A DNA stretch of 64,000 nt from Pseudomonas viridiflava. GTDB taxonomy: Bacteria; Pseudomonadota; Gammaproteobacteria; Pseudomonadales; Pseudomonadaceae. Each line of letters opens with the position of its first letter. The stretch's first letter is position 1. Below, piece after piece: positions 8,983 to 17,126 of this stretch. Under the pieces are notes generated by a model. That model saw only the letters and a list, made by a program, of their open reading frames with translations, had not been told where the DNA came from and made no database searches. The stretch spans positions 124,001 to 188,000 of the forward strand of contig NZ_UTIQ01000029.1 in the NCBI RefSeq assembly GCF_900582625.1, read 5' to 3'. A program made the translations under genes and the position numbers.

Positions 8983-10197
8983 CTAGTTCAACACTTCACT
9001 CAACGGAATAAAATTCACGCTATCCCCTTCCCCCAACGTCCGCCCTTCCGGCACTTCCACCAGCCCTTCAGCCCACGCCGCACTGCGCAGCACGCCCGAA
9101 CTCTGGTTGCTGTAAAGCACCGCCCTGCCGTCTTCAATCCGCGCCCGCAGGTATTCGCGGCGCTCGCCGGCAGTACGCCAGACAAACCCGGCCGGCACGG
9201 GAAACCGCAGCGGTGTCACGTCGCTCACGCCCATGCGCCGCAGCAAATACGGCCGCGCCAGCAACGCAAAGGTCACCAGCGTGGACGCCGGATTACCCGG
9301 CAGACCAATCACCGGCACACCACGGAAATGCCCGAACGTCAGCGGTTTGCCCGGTTTGATTGCCAGCTTCCATAGCGTCAATTCGCCTTCTTCGCGCAAG
9401 GCATGGCCGAGGAAATCCGCCTCACCCACTGACACGCCGCCGGTGGAGAGAATCAGGTCCACCCGGTCAAAACCGCCGAGGCGCTCGCGGGTTTGCTCGA
9501 GGTTGTCCGGCAAAATGCCGCCGTCCACGACCTCGCAACCCACCTGCCGTAACCATTGGCAAAGCAACGTGCGGTTGCTGTTGTAGATTTGCCCAGGGCC
9601 AAGGGGCTGGCCGGGTTCGATCAGTTCGTCGCCGGTCGACAACACGGCCACACGAGGACGGCGAACCACGCTGAGTTCCGCCACGCCAAGGGTGGCGCAC
9701 AGGCCGAGTTTGATTGCATTCAAACGCGTGCCAGCGACTAGAACCGTCTCGCCGACCCGCGTTTCCTGGCCTTGCGGGCGAATGTTCTGGCCGACTTTCA
9801 GTGGCTCGGTAAAACGCACGCGGCCGTCTTCCAGCACCTCGGTGTTTTCCTGCATTTCCACCACATCGGCACCCGCGGGAACCGGTGCGCCGGTGAAAAT
9901 CCGCGCGCAGGTTTCGAGCTGCAGCGGTTGCGGCGCCTGGCCGGCGAAAATGCGTTGGCTCACGGGCAATGGCTCGCCCTGCCAATCACCCACGCGCAGG
10001 GCGTAACCGTCCATAGCGCTGTTGGGCCAGGGCGGTAGATCCAGGGTGGCGATCAACGGTTCGGCCAATACACGGCCGTGGGCATCGGCCAGCGCCACGC
10101 GCTCAATGTCTTTGATGGGCGTGGTTTCGGCCAGCGAGAGCAAGCGCTCCAGTGCCTGCTCCACCGGCAGCAGCGCGCTGCGTTTGCCCTCAGTCAT
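8983..10197 (-). CDS. moeA: Molybdopterin molybdotransferase MoeA
   Basis: A 404-residue MoeA. It inserts molybdate into adenylylated molybdopterin, the last step of basic molybdenum cofactor synthesis, in the cytoplasm. Typical segments are PPWPNSAMDGYA (about 52-63), GQNIRPQGQE, the MoaB/Mog-like domain with STGDEL and STGGVSVGEADF, and PVIGLPGNPAS. The ATG at 10197 overlaps the moaB stop (ATGA), so 17 further upstream in-frame codons inside moaB are rejected. It is followed directly by a repeat array that begins at its stop codon. From its position with moaB and mobA this is probably the copy called moeA2 in P. aeruginosa. Confidence 0.95.
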   Translation of the reverse strand: MTEGKRSALLPVEQALERLLSLAETTPIKDIERVALADAHGRVLAEPLIATLDLPPWPNSAMDGYALRVGDWQGEPLPVSQRIFAGQAPQPLQLETCARIFTGAPVPAGADVVEMQENTEVLEDGRVRFTEPLKVGQNIRPQGQETRVGETVLVAGTRLNAIKLGLCATLGVAELSVVRRPRVAVLSTGDELIEPGQPLGPGQIYNSNRTLLCQWLRQVGCEVVDGGILPDNLEQTRERLGGFDRVDLILSTGGVSVGEADFLGHALREEGELTLWKLAIKPGKPLTFGHFRGVPVIGLPGNPASTLVTFALLARPYLLRRMGVSDVTPLRFPVPAGFVWRTAGERREYLRARIEDGRAVLYSNQSSGVLRSAAWAEGLVEVPEGRTLGEGDSVNFIPLSEVLN

Positions 10198-10733
10198 CCG
10201 CGCGTCTCGCAGGGTGCGGCTTGCTTGAGGTGCGGCACGAAATTGCATGGGCGGTGACGGTTATCCAGCTGCTCGGCGAGGATGCCGTCCCAGCCGGTGC
10301 GGCAGGCGTTGGTCGAGCCCGGCAGGCAACAGACCAAGGTGCCATTGGCCAACCCGGCCAGCGCGCGGGATTGGATGGTGGACGTACCGATATCCGGCAC
10401 CGATATCTGGCGGAACAGCTCGCCAAAGCCGTCGACTTGTTTGTCCAGCAAACACGCCACCGCTTCCGGCGTGCTGTCGCGACCGGTGAAGCCGGTGCCG
10501 CCGGTGATGAGCACGACTTGCACCGTGTCTTCGGCAATCCAGGTGGCGACCTGGGCGCGAATTTTATAGAGGTCGTCTTTCAGCAGCACGCGGGCGGCGA
10601 GGTTATGGCCAGCAGCGGTGAGGCGGTCGACAAACAGTTGACCCGAGGTGTCGGTTTCCAGCGAGCGGGTGTCGCTGACGGTGAGAACGGCGATATTCAG
10701 GGGCACAAAGGGTGCATCAGCCTTGGTGTTCAT
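10194..10733 (-). CDS. moaB: Molybdenum cofactor biosynthesis protein MoaB
   Basis: A 179-residue MoaB/Mog family protein, which adenylylates molybdopterin before MoeA acts. The fold signature VLTVSDTR (about 16-23), [18 protein letters not shown] (about 74-91) and the [14 protein letters not shown] loop (about 135-148) are all present. It is cotranscribed with and overlaps moeA by 4 bases, and is divergent from mobA, so the 77-base gap on its right holds promoters for both directions. Confidence 0.95.
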   Translation of the reverse strand: MNTKADAPFVPLNIAVLTVSDTRSLETDTSGQLFVDRLTAAGHNLAARVLLKDDLYKIRAQVATWIAEDTVQVVLITGGTGFTGRDSTPEAVACLLDKQVDGFGELFRQISVPDIGTSTIQSRALAGLANGTLVCCLPGSTNACRTGWDGILAEQLDNRHRPCNFVPHLKQAAPCETRG

Positions 10734-10810
10734 AGGCTCAAATCCGGTTGTGGGGGAGGCAGGTCGGTGTTTATATCACAGCCCTCGCCTCTCTCGCGTC
10801 GGAAGCCTGC

Positions 10811-11422
10811 ATGACCGATTTGCCGACCCTGCCCGCCTGTTCCGTTCTGCTGTTAGCCGGTGGCCGTGGCCAGCGCATGGGCGGCCAAGACAAGGGCCTG
10901 GTGCACTGGCGCAACCAGCCATTGATCGCCCATCTGCACACGCTCACACGTCCGTTGACCGACGACCTGATTATTTCCTGCAACCGCAACCACGCTTCCT
11001 ACGCGCCTTATGCCGATCGGCTGGTGAGTGACGACAACGCTGATTTCTGCGGCCCGCTGGCCGGCATCCGTGCGGGTTTGGCGGTGGCGAAACACGATTG
11101 GTTGTTGGTGTTGCCATGCGATGCGCCGCTGATTGATTTGGCGCTGATCGAAGCCATGCGTGCCGCCGCGCATCAGCAACAAAAGCCGCTGATGCTGCGT
11201 CGCGGCGCGCAATGGGAACCGCTGTTCAGCGTGGTGCCCACCTCCATCGCCGCTGGTGTTGACCAGGCCTGGCAAGCCGGCAAGCGCAGCCCCCGGCAGG
11301 CGTTCGAATTGCAGGGCGCGGTGTATTTGGATTTGGCGGAAGACGATGGGCGTTTGGCGAATTTGAATACGCCGGAGTTGCTGCACGAGACGGAGCGCCC
11401 GTCAGGTTTCGAACATTCGTAG
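10811..11422 (+). CDS. mobA: Molybdenum cofactor guanylyltransferase MobA
   Basis: A 203-residue nucleotidyltransferase that joins GMP to molybdopterin to make the bis-MGD cofactor of DMSO-reductase-family enzymes. The GTP-binding signature [17 protein letters not shown] is at residues 14-30, and DFCGPLAGI and LPCDAPLI (metal-binding aspartate) follow. ATG at 10811 is chosen over earlier in-frame codons because the conserved N-terminus SVLLLAGG follows within a dozen residues; the upstream GGAAG is a weak ribosome site. Divergent from moaB-moeA. Confidence 0.95.
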   Translation: MTDLPTLPACSVLLLAGGRGQRMGGQDKGLVHWRNQPLIAHLHTLTRPLTDDLIISCNRNHASYAPYADRLVSDDNADFCGPLAGIRAGLAVAKHDWLLVLPCDAPLIDLALIEAMRAAAHQQQKPLMLRRGAQWEPLFSVVPTSIAAGVDQAWQAGKRSPRQAFELQGAVYLDLAEDDGRLANLNTPELLHETERPSGFEHS

Positions 11423-11434
11423 GCCACGGCAGTT

Positions 11435-11525
11435 CTGTAGGAGCGACTTCAGTCGCGATTCCTGGAAAAGGTGTTCTGTTGGAAAACCGAGTAAACGCCA
11501 TCGCGACTAAAGTCGCTCCCACAAG
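11435..11525. repeat. REP pair, GCGACTnnAGTCGC variant
   Basis: GTAGGAGCGACTTCAGTCGC and its inverted partner GCGACTAAAGTCGCTCCCAC with about 45 bases between them. It occupies the space between mobA and the small lipoprotein gene. Confidence 0.9.
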
Positions 11526-11630
11526 TTGGCCTGCGCTACTGAACTTGGCCGCTTCGCTTGCGTCTCATGCTTCGTGAAAAAAGCTGAACCACCTGCGCAG
11601 ACGTGGGTCTGCGCGCATCGGAGAATAAAT

Positions 11631-11852
11631 ATGAATCAGCGGATCATCCCCGCCCTTGTTTTAGCCGCTGGCCTTTTTGCCCTCGCCGGCTGTTCGTCGC
11701 CGTCAGTGATCACCTTGAACGACGGTCGCGAGATTCAAACCGTTGACCAACCCGAGTACGACAGCGACTCCGGTTTCTACGAATTCGAGCAACTGGACGG
11801 CAAGCGCACCAAGGTCAACAAAGACCAAGTGCGCACGGTGAAAGAACTCTAA
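11631..11852 (+). CDS. YgdI/YgdR-family small lipoprotein
   Basis: A 73-residue protein with a lipoprotein signal peptide and lipobox LALAGC-like (LFALAGC, Cys at about residue 20), followed by SSPSVITLNDGREIQT and a short SH3-like beta domain (DUF903). Such proteins sit on the inner face of the outer membrane; their function is not settled. ATG at 11631 follows GGAGAATAAAT and puts the signal peptide at the N-terminus; the longer open frame upstream runs through the REP pair and is rejected. It lies just before tRNA-Pro. Confidence 0.9.
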   Translation: MNQRIIPALVLAAGLFALAGCSSPSVITLNDGREIQTVDQPEYDSDSGFYEFEQLDGKRTKVNKDQVRTVKEL

Positions 11853-11913
11853 GGCTGCGCCCCGCCCACTGAAAAGGGGCTAGCGCGGCCAAGAAAAATT
11901 TCCGCCTAACCCC

Positions 11914-11941
11914 TTGTGCACTAAAACTTTTTCAGTAAAAT
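11914..11941 (+). promoter_or_regulatory. Likely sigma-70 promoter of tRNA-Pro
   Basis: TTGTGC at 11914-11919 and TAAAAT at 11936-11941, spaced 16 bases, ending 11 bases before the tRNA. Match to the sigma-70 consensus is good; no experiment is implied. Confidence 0.6.
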
Positions 11942-11952
11942 CTGGCCTCATT

Positions 11953-12029
11953 CGGAGTGTAGCGCAGCTTGGTAGCGCGTCTCGTTCGGGACGAGAAGGT
12001 CGCAGGTTCGAATCCTGTCTCTCCGACCA
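11953..12029 (+). tRNA. tRNA-Pro (anticodon CGG)
   Basis: A 77-base cloverleaf with encoded CCA. The anticodon arm is TCTCG-TTCGGGA-CGAGA, giving anticodon CGG, which reads CCG. The T arm GCAGG-TTCGAAT-CCTGT is normal. The acceptor stem CGGAGTG/CTCTCCG has a U-U mismatch at 6-67. A promoter lies upstream and a terminator directly downstream, so it is a single-gene unit. Confidence 0.97.
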
Positions 12030-12037
12030 ATCCCTGA

Positions 12038-12066
12038 AAAACCCGCCCTCTTGGCGGGTTTTTTAT
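12038..12066 (+). terminator. Rho-independent terminator after tRNA-Pro
   Basis: Stem AACCCGCC / GGCGGGTT with loop CTCTT, followed by a run of T (12059-12064). It begins about 10 bases after the CCA end of the tRNA. Confidence 0.92.
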
Positions 12067-12133
12067 TGGCCGCGTTTTGGCCTTTACTGGATGCTGTGCA
12101 GCCAGCCACTTTTTTCTTAAAAGAGAGCAAACA

Positions 12134-12325
12134 ATGAGCGCGGAAAAAACCGTAAACGGTTATGTGATCAAGCAGATCGGCGCCGGCAATTGGTGGGTGT
12201 GTTCGGCCTCAGGCGAGCAAGTAGCCGGGCCGATGCCCACCGAGAAAATGGCCTGCGAAGTGGCGGAAGTATTTCAAGATACGCCCGCCTCTCCTCTCCG
12301 TCGCGGCGAGTCGCGCGACGACTAA
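12134..12325 (+). CDS. Small conserved protein of unknown function
   Basis: A 63-residue acidic protein starting MSAEKTVNGYVIKQIGAGNWW. The segment ASGEQVAGPMPTEKMACEVAEV is helical in character. It has a fair ribosome site (AAGAGAGC) 7-12 bases before the ATG. I do not recognise the family. The frame shows normal high-GC codon use and starts with a clean Met after a terminator, which supports a real gene. It is convergent with the glutaredoxin-like gene, 3 bases apart. Confidence 0.7.
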   Translation: MSAEKTVNGYVIKQIGAGNWWVCSASGEQVAGPMPTEKMACEVAEVFQDTPASPLRRGESRDD

Positions 12326-12328
12326 CGC

Positions 12329-12565
12329 TTACTGAAGAAAGGCGACAATCTGGTCGGCATCGAACGGCCAGTTCAACTCCGCACCGGTGTCGCAGCGGCG
12401 CAGCACCGGAATGCGCAGGCCGTGGGTTTCCACCTGCGTTTCGTCTTCACCAATGTCGACCAGTTCGACCAGCAAACCGTGTTCAACAAACGGCATCAGC
12501 AGCGCCTCGGCCACCTCACAGAGATGACAGCCTAAGGTGCCGAAGAGTTGGCATTCGGGAAGCAT
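12329..12565 (-). CDS. Glutaredoxin-like thiol protein
   Basis: A 78-residue thioredoxin-fold protein of the glutaredoxin-like DUF836 family. The dithiol motif CHLC is at residues 13-16 and the cis-proline segment IPVLRR is near residue 52. Likely a cytoplasmic thiol-disulfide reductase; partner unknown. The ATG at 12565 is one base from a perfect 11-bp hairpin that contains its only visible ribosome site (GAGGCG), so translation may depend on opening that structure. Confidence 0.88.
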   Translation of the reverse strand: MLPECQLFGTLGCHLCEVAEALLMPFVEHGLLVELVDIGEDETQVETHGLRIPVLRRCDTGAELNWPFDADQIVAFLQ

Positions 12566-12566
12566 G

Positions 12567-12598
12567 ACTGCGCCTCAAGCAAAAACATGAGGCGCAGT
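12567..12598 (-). promoter_or_regulatory. Hairpin covering the ribosome site of the glutaredoxin-like gene
   Basis: ACTGCGCCTCA / TGAGGCGCAGT, 11 perfect base pairs with a 10-base loop, between the DUF5610 stop and the glutaredoxin-like ATG. On the minus strand no T-run follows, so it does not look like an ordinary terminator in that direction. Confidence 0.7.
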
Positions 12599-12607
12599 TT
12601 AGCTGAC

Positions 12608-13738
12608 TCACTGACCGCTGGCAGCGGCGGTCGCGGTGGTGCTTTGCGCTTGCGGGGTGATCAAGCCTTTGAGGCCGTCAAGCAGGCGGTCGTTGAGCGT
12701 TTGCGCCTTGTCGAGATCTTCCTGGTCGAAGCGATCATCCAGACTGAACGCGCCTTTGAGCAGGTCGGACATAACCTTCGCCGGATTATCCGACAAGCCG
12801 CTGGCCGTCTGCAGGCCGTCCACCAAACTCTTGGCGTAGTCGTTGAGCGCACTGTTGCTGGCGCCGGCTTTGCTGCCGCCCGCCACCGAGCCATAGGTTT
12901 CGGTGGCGCGGACGCTGGCGGTGGTCATGTTCAGCGACATGCTCGCCAGTTGCGTGCCGTTGATATCCAGCTTCACCGCCTGGTCAAAAGCGCCTTGCAG
13001 ATCGCCGGAATAGAACTTGTCGGAGATGTCGGAAACTTTGCTGAACAAGTCCTTCAGTGAGGCCATCTCCTCTTCATTCAGGTCGCCGTCCACTTCCACC
13101 GAATAGCCGGCCACCTGCATGGTTTTGGTCGATGAGCCATCTGCAGATTTAGTGCTCTCGCTGGACGACGCATTGGCGGCCAGAATGCGTACTTTGTCGC
13201 CGTCCAGCGTGGTCAGGCTCATGTCAAAGCTCTGCGCCTGCGCTTGGTAATTGCGGTCGCTGTAGTCGCCGGTGATCGAGGTGCTTTCACCCGGTTGGGT
13301 GCCGCTGGCAGGCACGCCCAGGCTTTCGCCGAGCTTGTCCAAGCCAGCGGTGATTTTGCTGTAGGTTTCTTCGATGTCGGCGGCGACCTTGCCGCCCAGC
13401 ACACCCAGCCCATCGAGAATTTTCTTCGCCTCAGCGAAGCCTTTTTCAATGCCTTTGCGTGCCTGCTCGAGCATGTCTTGCAGCTCCGCGTTGTCGGCGC
13501 CAGAGGCCGCTTTGCTTTTGATACCGCCTTCCACAAAGCCAAGAATCCGGTCGGCCACTTTGTCGGGCGTATAGTTGCTGGCTTTGTCGTTCAGGTCGCC
13601 GGGCTTGAGGCCCAAACGGTCGGCCAGACGGTTGGCCAAGGTTTTCTGCGGATCGATGGCACCGGCGCCAGCGGACGAAGCGCCCACATTTCCAGTGCGC
13701 AGGTTGGTCGGCAGAAAAGCAGCAGATGAAGTAGCCAT
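12608..13738 (-). CDS. DUF5610 domain protein
   Basis: A 376-residue protein, Ala/Ser/Lys-rich and mostly helical, with no signal peptide or membrane segment. The C-terminal half (about 185-330, SFDMSLTTLDGDKVRILAA onward) matches the DUF5610 family as I remember it, which is common in Pseudomonas and relatives and has no known function. ATG at 13738 follows AGGAAAACGACC and gives MATSSAAFLPTNLR; 24 upstream in-frame codons have no ribosome site. Domain makeup resembles flagellar or secreted structural proteins but that is only an impression. Confidence 0.75.
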   Translation of the reverse strand: MATSSAAFLPTNLRTGNVGASSAGAGAIDPQKTLANRLADRLGLKPGDLNDKASNYTPDKVADRILGFVEGGIKSKAASGADNAELQDMLEQARKGIEKGFAEAKKILDGLGVLGGKVAADIEETYSKITAGLDKLGESLGVPASGTQPGESTSITGDYSDRNYQAQAQSFDMSLTTLDGDKVRILAANASSSESTKSADGSSTKTMQVAGYSVEVDGDLNEEEMASLKDLFSKVSDISDKFYSGDLQGAFDQAVKLDINGTQLASMSLNMTTASVRATETYGSVAGGSKAGASNSALNDYAKSLVDGLQTASGLSDNPAKVMSDLLKGAFSLDDRFDQEDLDKAQTLNDRLLDGLKGLITPQAQSTTATAAASGQ

Positions 13739-13810
13739 GGTCGTTTTCCTCGACGAGACATCTGCAAGGTTGACGACACCGTTTGCCAAAAGTTGAGGGC
13801 ATTTCGCCAC

Positions 13811-14030
13811 ACGGCCGACCGATGGTCCTACGGCTATTTGGGAAAAACCCTATAGCAGAAGCCCTAGCATGCGGCTTAGCGGGCGGACGAAACGGCGCCT
13901 CGATGTGGCCCCGGCGCCCGGCCGACTAAGGTCTAAAAGGCGCTATCGATTTCCCCGTGCTTAGATTCACACGCGGTCACAAAACGGTCACACCACCACC
14001 GACCGATCCGCACACGAGGAGAAAACAATA
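13811..14030. other. Intergenic region before the first OprD porin
   Basis: About 290 bases between the divergent DUF5610 and porin starts (13739-14030). I see no repeat and no clear promoter; GAGGAGAAAACAATA precedes the porin ATG as ribosome site. Confidence 0.5.
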
Positions 14031-15332
14031 ATGAGCAAAGCTCACCTCGCCCACGCTGTAGCCCTGGCTACCGTTGGCACTTCGCTAACCCTTCCCACGC
14101 TTGCCTATGCAGACTTCATCAAAGACAGCAAAGCCAGCCTGGAGCTGCGCAACTTCTATATGAACCGCGACTATCGCCAGGATGGCAGCCCCAACCCGCC
14201 GGGCGTGACGGGCAAACCCGGCGAATTTCGCAGTAAGTCTGAAGAATGGGCGCAAGGCTTTTTGCTGCGCTATGAATCGGGCTATACCGACGGCACTGTT
14301 GGGGTGGGTGTCGACGCGTTGGGCACGCTGGGGGTGAAACTGGATTCCGGCCGTGGCCGCACCGGCACCGGCCTGTTGCAAGTAGACCGCGACACCGGCG
14401 AGGCGCAAGACACCTACGGCGACCTTGGCGTGACGGCAAAACTGAAAGCCTCGAAAACCACGCTCAAGGTTGGCGCCTTGATGCCCAAGGTGCCAGTGCT
14501 GCAAGCCAACGACTCGCGCCTGTTGCCGCAGATTTTCCAGGGCGGCCAGCTCAACTCGCTGGACATTGACAACCTGACCCTGGATGCCGGTCAACTGAAG
14601 CGGGTGAACTACCGCGACTCGTCCGACTACGAAGAAATGGTCATCAACGGCGGCGGCCGGCGCAACATCGTCGCCACGGCCGGGCTGACCAGCGATGAAT
14701 TCAACTTCGCCTCTGGCAGCTACAAATGGAACGACCAGCTCACCACCGCCTACAGCTACGGCAACCTGGACGAGTTCTATAAACAGCACATCGTCAACCT
14801 CACCCACGTGCTGCCGCTGGCGGACAAACAGTCGCTGAAATCCGACATCCGCTACGCCCGCTCCCGCGACGACGGCAGCAGTAATGTCGACAACAACGCC
14901 CTGGGCGCCATGTTCACCTACAGCCTCGGCGGCCACGCCTTTGGCGCGGGCTATCAACGCATGAGCGGCGACACCGGGTTTGCCTACGTCAACGTCACCG
15001 ATCCGTTCCTGGTCAACTACGTGCAGATCGGCGACTTCGCCAACAAAGACGAAAAATCCTGGCAGCTGCGCTACGACTACAACTTCGCCGCCATCGGCCT
15101 TCCCGGCCTGACGTTTATGACCCGCTACCTGAACGGCGACGATGTGGAGCGTGCAGGCGGCGACAACGATGGCAAGGAATGGGAACGCAACATGGACATC
15201 GCCTACGTGTTCCAGGACGGCCCGTTGAAAAACCTCGGCGTGAAATGGCGCAACGCCACAGCGCGGTCGAACTTTGGCAATGACCTGGATGAGAACCGGT
15301 TGATTGTGAGTTACACGGTTGGGTTGTGGTGA
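14031..15332 (+). CDS. OprD-family outer-membrane porin
   Basis: A 433-residue porin with a signal peptide cleaved after about residue 27 (LPTLAYA-DFIKDSKASLELRN). The conserved OprD pattern is present: NFYMNRDYR near the N-terminus, EWAQGFLLRYESGYTDGTVGVGVDALG, EEMVINGGG in the middle, and a final strand ending TVGLW, with the C-terminal aromatic residue needed for BAM assembly. The OprD family imports basic amino acids (OccD) or carboxylates (OccK); substrate cannot be fixed here. It stands alone, followed by palindromic repeats. Confidence 0.95.
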   Translation: MSKAHLAHAVALATVGTSLTLPTLAYADFIKDSKASLELRNFYMNRDYRQDGSPNPPGVTGKPGEFRSKSEEWAQGFLLRYESGYTDGTVGVGVDALGTLGVKLDSGRGRTGTGLLQVDRDTGEAQDTYGDLGVTAKLKASKTTLKVGALMPKVPVLQANDSRLLPQIFQGGQLNSLDIDNLTLDAGQLKRVNYRDSSDYEEMVINGGGRRNIVATAGLTSDEFNFASGSYKWNDQLTTAYSYGNLDEFYKQHIVNLTHVLPLADKQSLKSDIRYARSRDDGSSNVDNNALGAMFTYSLGGHAFGAGYQRMSGDTGFAYVNVTDPFLVNYVQIGDFANKDEKSWQLRYDYNFAAIGLPGLTFMTRYLNGDDVERAGGDNDGKEWERNMDIAYVFQDGPLKNLGVKWRNATARSNFGNDLDENRLIVSYTVGLW

Positions 15333-15358
15333 GCGACACGCTCAACGTGAAAGGCACT

Positions 15359-15467
15359 CCGTCATTCCCGCGCAGGCGGGAATCCAGGCTCGCCAGGTGA
15401 ACGCTGCTGAAACGCATGTAGGTGTACGCCGGGATATTCTGGGTTCCCGCCTACGCGGGAACGACGG
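15359..15467. repeat. Two ATTCCCGC-type palindromes
   Basis: TCATTCCCGCGCAGGCGGGA at 15361-15382 and GGGTTCCCGCCTACGCGGGA at 15440-15460, facing each other across about 60 bases downstream of the porin gene. Confidence 0.85.
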
Positions 15468-15503
15468 CGGATTGGTTGGAGGCTCTCGATCCATCATCAC
15501 CCA

Positions 15504-15526
15504 CAAAAAACCCGCCAATCGGCGGG
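15504..15526. terminator. Duplicate of the cysS terminator hairpin (decayed tail)
   Basis: ACCCGCCAATCGGCGGG preceded by A6, within a ~45-base segment nearly identical to 15683-15729. Here the side facing the porin reads GGCGTCTTG instead of a T-run, so it would work only for leftward transcription. Confidence 0.6.
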
Positions 15527-15580
15527 CGTCTTGTTATGCGCTAACGGTCTCCGGGCCAGCACTTCGCGTGGCTTTTAAAC

Positions 15581-15669
15581 TGTGGGAGCGACTTTAGTCG
15601 CGATGGCCGTTATGCGGTCCGTCGCCGGGTTACCTCTTCCAGGGACCGCGACTGAAGTCGCTCCTACAG
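15581..15669. repeat. REP pair between the two terminator copies
   Basis: TGTGGGAGCGACTTTAGTCG and inverted GCGACTGAAGTCGCTCCTAC with about 45 bases between. Confidence 0.88.
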
Positions 15670-15691
15670 GATTGCGAAAGAATCCACCCAC

Positions 15692-15717
15692 AAAAAACCC
15701 GCCAATCGGCGGGTTTT
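15692..15717 (-). terminator. Rho-independent terminator of cysS
   Basis: Stem AACCCGCC/GGCGGGTT followed on the minus strand by a T6 run; 18 bases after the cysS stop. The plus side also has TTTT, so it may act in both directions. Confidence 0.9.
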
Positions 15718-15734
15718 CTGTGATGCGCTAAGGA

Positions 15735-17117
15735 TCAATCCGCCAAGCGCCAGGTGGTCCCGCCCTTGCCATCTTCCAGCACCACGCCCATGGCGGTGAG
15801 CTGGTCGCGGATGCGGTCGGATTCGCCCCAGTTCTTGTCGGCTCGAGCTTGCAGGCGCGCGGCGATCAAGGCGTCTACTTGCGCGGCGTCCACTTTCCCT
15901 TCGGCGCCGGCACGCAAGAAGTCGTCCGGCTCCATCTGCAACACGCCCAGCACGCTGGCGAGCTCTTTCAAGCGTGCGGCCAAACCGGCAGCGGCCTGAG
16001 CGTCGCTGTCGCGCAGGCGGTTGATCTCGCGGACCATTTCAAACAACACGGCGCACGCTTCCGGCGTGCCGAAGTCGTCGTTCATGGCGGCGCTGAAGCG
16101 TTCAACGAATGCCTCACCACCGGCAGCCGGCACCGAGGGCAACCCTTTGAGCGCGTGGTAGAACCGCTCCAGCGCGCCCTTGGCTTCTTTGAGGTTGTCT
16201 TCGGAATAGTTGATCGAGCTGCGGTAGTGGCTCGATACCAACAGGTAGCGCACCACTTCGGGCTGATACTTTTCCAACACGTCGCGAATGGTGAAGAAGT
16301 TGTTCAACGACTTGGACATCTTCTCGCCGTTGATACGGATCATGCCGCAGTGCATCCAGGCGTTGGCGTAAGGCTGGCCGGTGGCCGCCTCGCTCTGGGC
16401 AATCTCGTTTTCGTGGTGCGGGAATTCCAGGTCGTTGCCGCCGCCATGAATGTCGAAGGTGTCACCCAGGCAGCAGGTGGACATCACCGAGCATTCGATA
16501 TGCCAGCCCGGACGGCCCGCGCCCCACGGCGACTCCCAGCTCGGCTCGCCGGGCTTCACGCCTTTCCACAGCACGAAATCCAGCGGGTCTTCCTTGGCTT
16601 CGTCCACGTCGATACGGGCGCCGATGCGCAGGTCTTCAACCTTCTTGCGCGAGAGCTTGCCGTAGCCCAGGAACTTGTTGACGCGGTAGTACACGTCGCC
16701 ATTGCCGGGGGCGTAGGCGTAACCCTTGTCGATCAGGGTCTGGATCATCGCGTGCATGCCGTCGATGTGGTCGGTGGCGCGCGGCTCCATATCCGGCTTT
16801 TTGATGTTCAGGCGCGCTTCGTCTTCGTGCATCGCATCGATCATGCGCGCGGTCAGGGCGTCGAAACTCTCACCGTTTTCGCGGGCGCGGTTGATGATTT
16901 TGTCGTCGATGTCGGTGATGTTGCGCACGTACGTCAGGTCATAGCCGCTGAAACGCAACCAGCGGGTGATCAGGTCGAACGCCACCATGCTGCGGCCGTG
17001 GCCGAGGTGGCAGTAGTCGTACACGGTCATGCCGCACACGTACATGCGCACCTTGTTGCCATCCAGGGGTTTGAACGGCGCTTTGGTTTTGGTCAGCGTG
17101 TTGTAAATCGAAAGCAC
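15735..17117 (-). CDS. cysS: Cysteinyl-tRNA synthetase
   Basis: A 460-residue class I synthetase charging tRNA-Cys. The zinc ligand region VCGMTVYD and the HIGH motif (as HLGHGRS) are at about residues 27-43, the zinc-binding HxxxE/C segment ECSVMS and GGNDLEFPHHENEIAQ are at about 208-237, and KMSKSLNNF is at about 266-274. The start is GTG at 17117, after GAGGACATAAC; no in-frame ATG is nearby and the family N-terminus (MLSIYNTL) begins here. It lies 9 bases after glnS and is cotranscribed with it, an arrangement common in Pseudomonas. Confidence 0.97.
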   Translation of the reverse strand: MLSIYNTLTKTKAPFKPLDGNKVRMYVCGMTVYDYCHLGHGRSMVAFDLITRWLRFSGYDLTYVRNITDIDDKIINRARENGESFDALTARMIDAMHEDEARLNIKKPDMEPRATDHIDGMHAMIQTLIDKGYAYAPGNGDVYYRVNKFLGYGKLSRKKVEDLRIGARIDVDEAKEDPLDFVLWKGVKPGEPSWESPWGAGRPGWHIECSVMSTCCLGDTFDIHGGGNDLEFPHHENEIAQSEAATGQPYANAWMHCGMIRINGEKMSKSLNNFFTIRDVLEKYQPEVVRYLLVSSHYRSSINYSEDNLKEAKGALERFYHALKGLPSVPAAGGEAFVERFSAAMNDDFGTPEACAVLFEMVREINRLRDSDAQAAAGLAARLKELASVLGVLQMEPDDFLRAGAEGKVDAAQVDALIAARLQARADKNWGESDRIRDQLTAMGVVLEDGKGGTTWRLAD

Positions 17118-17126
17118 GTTATGTCC

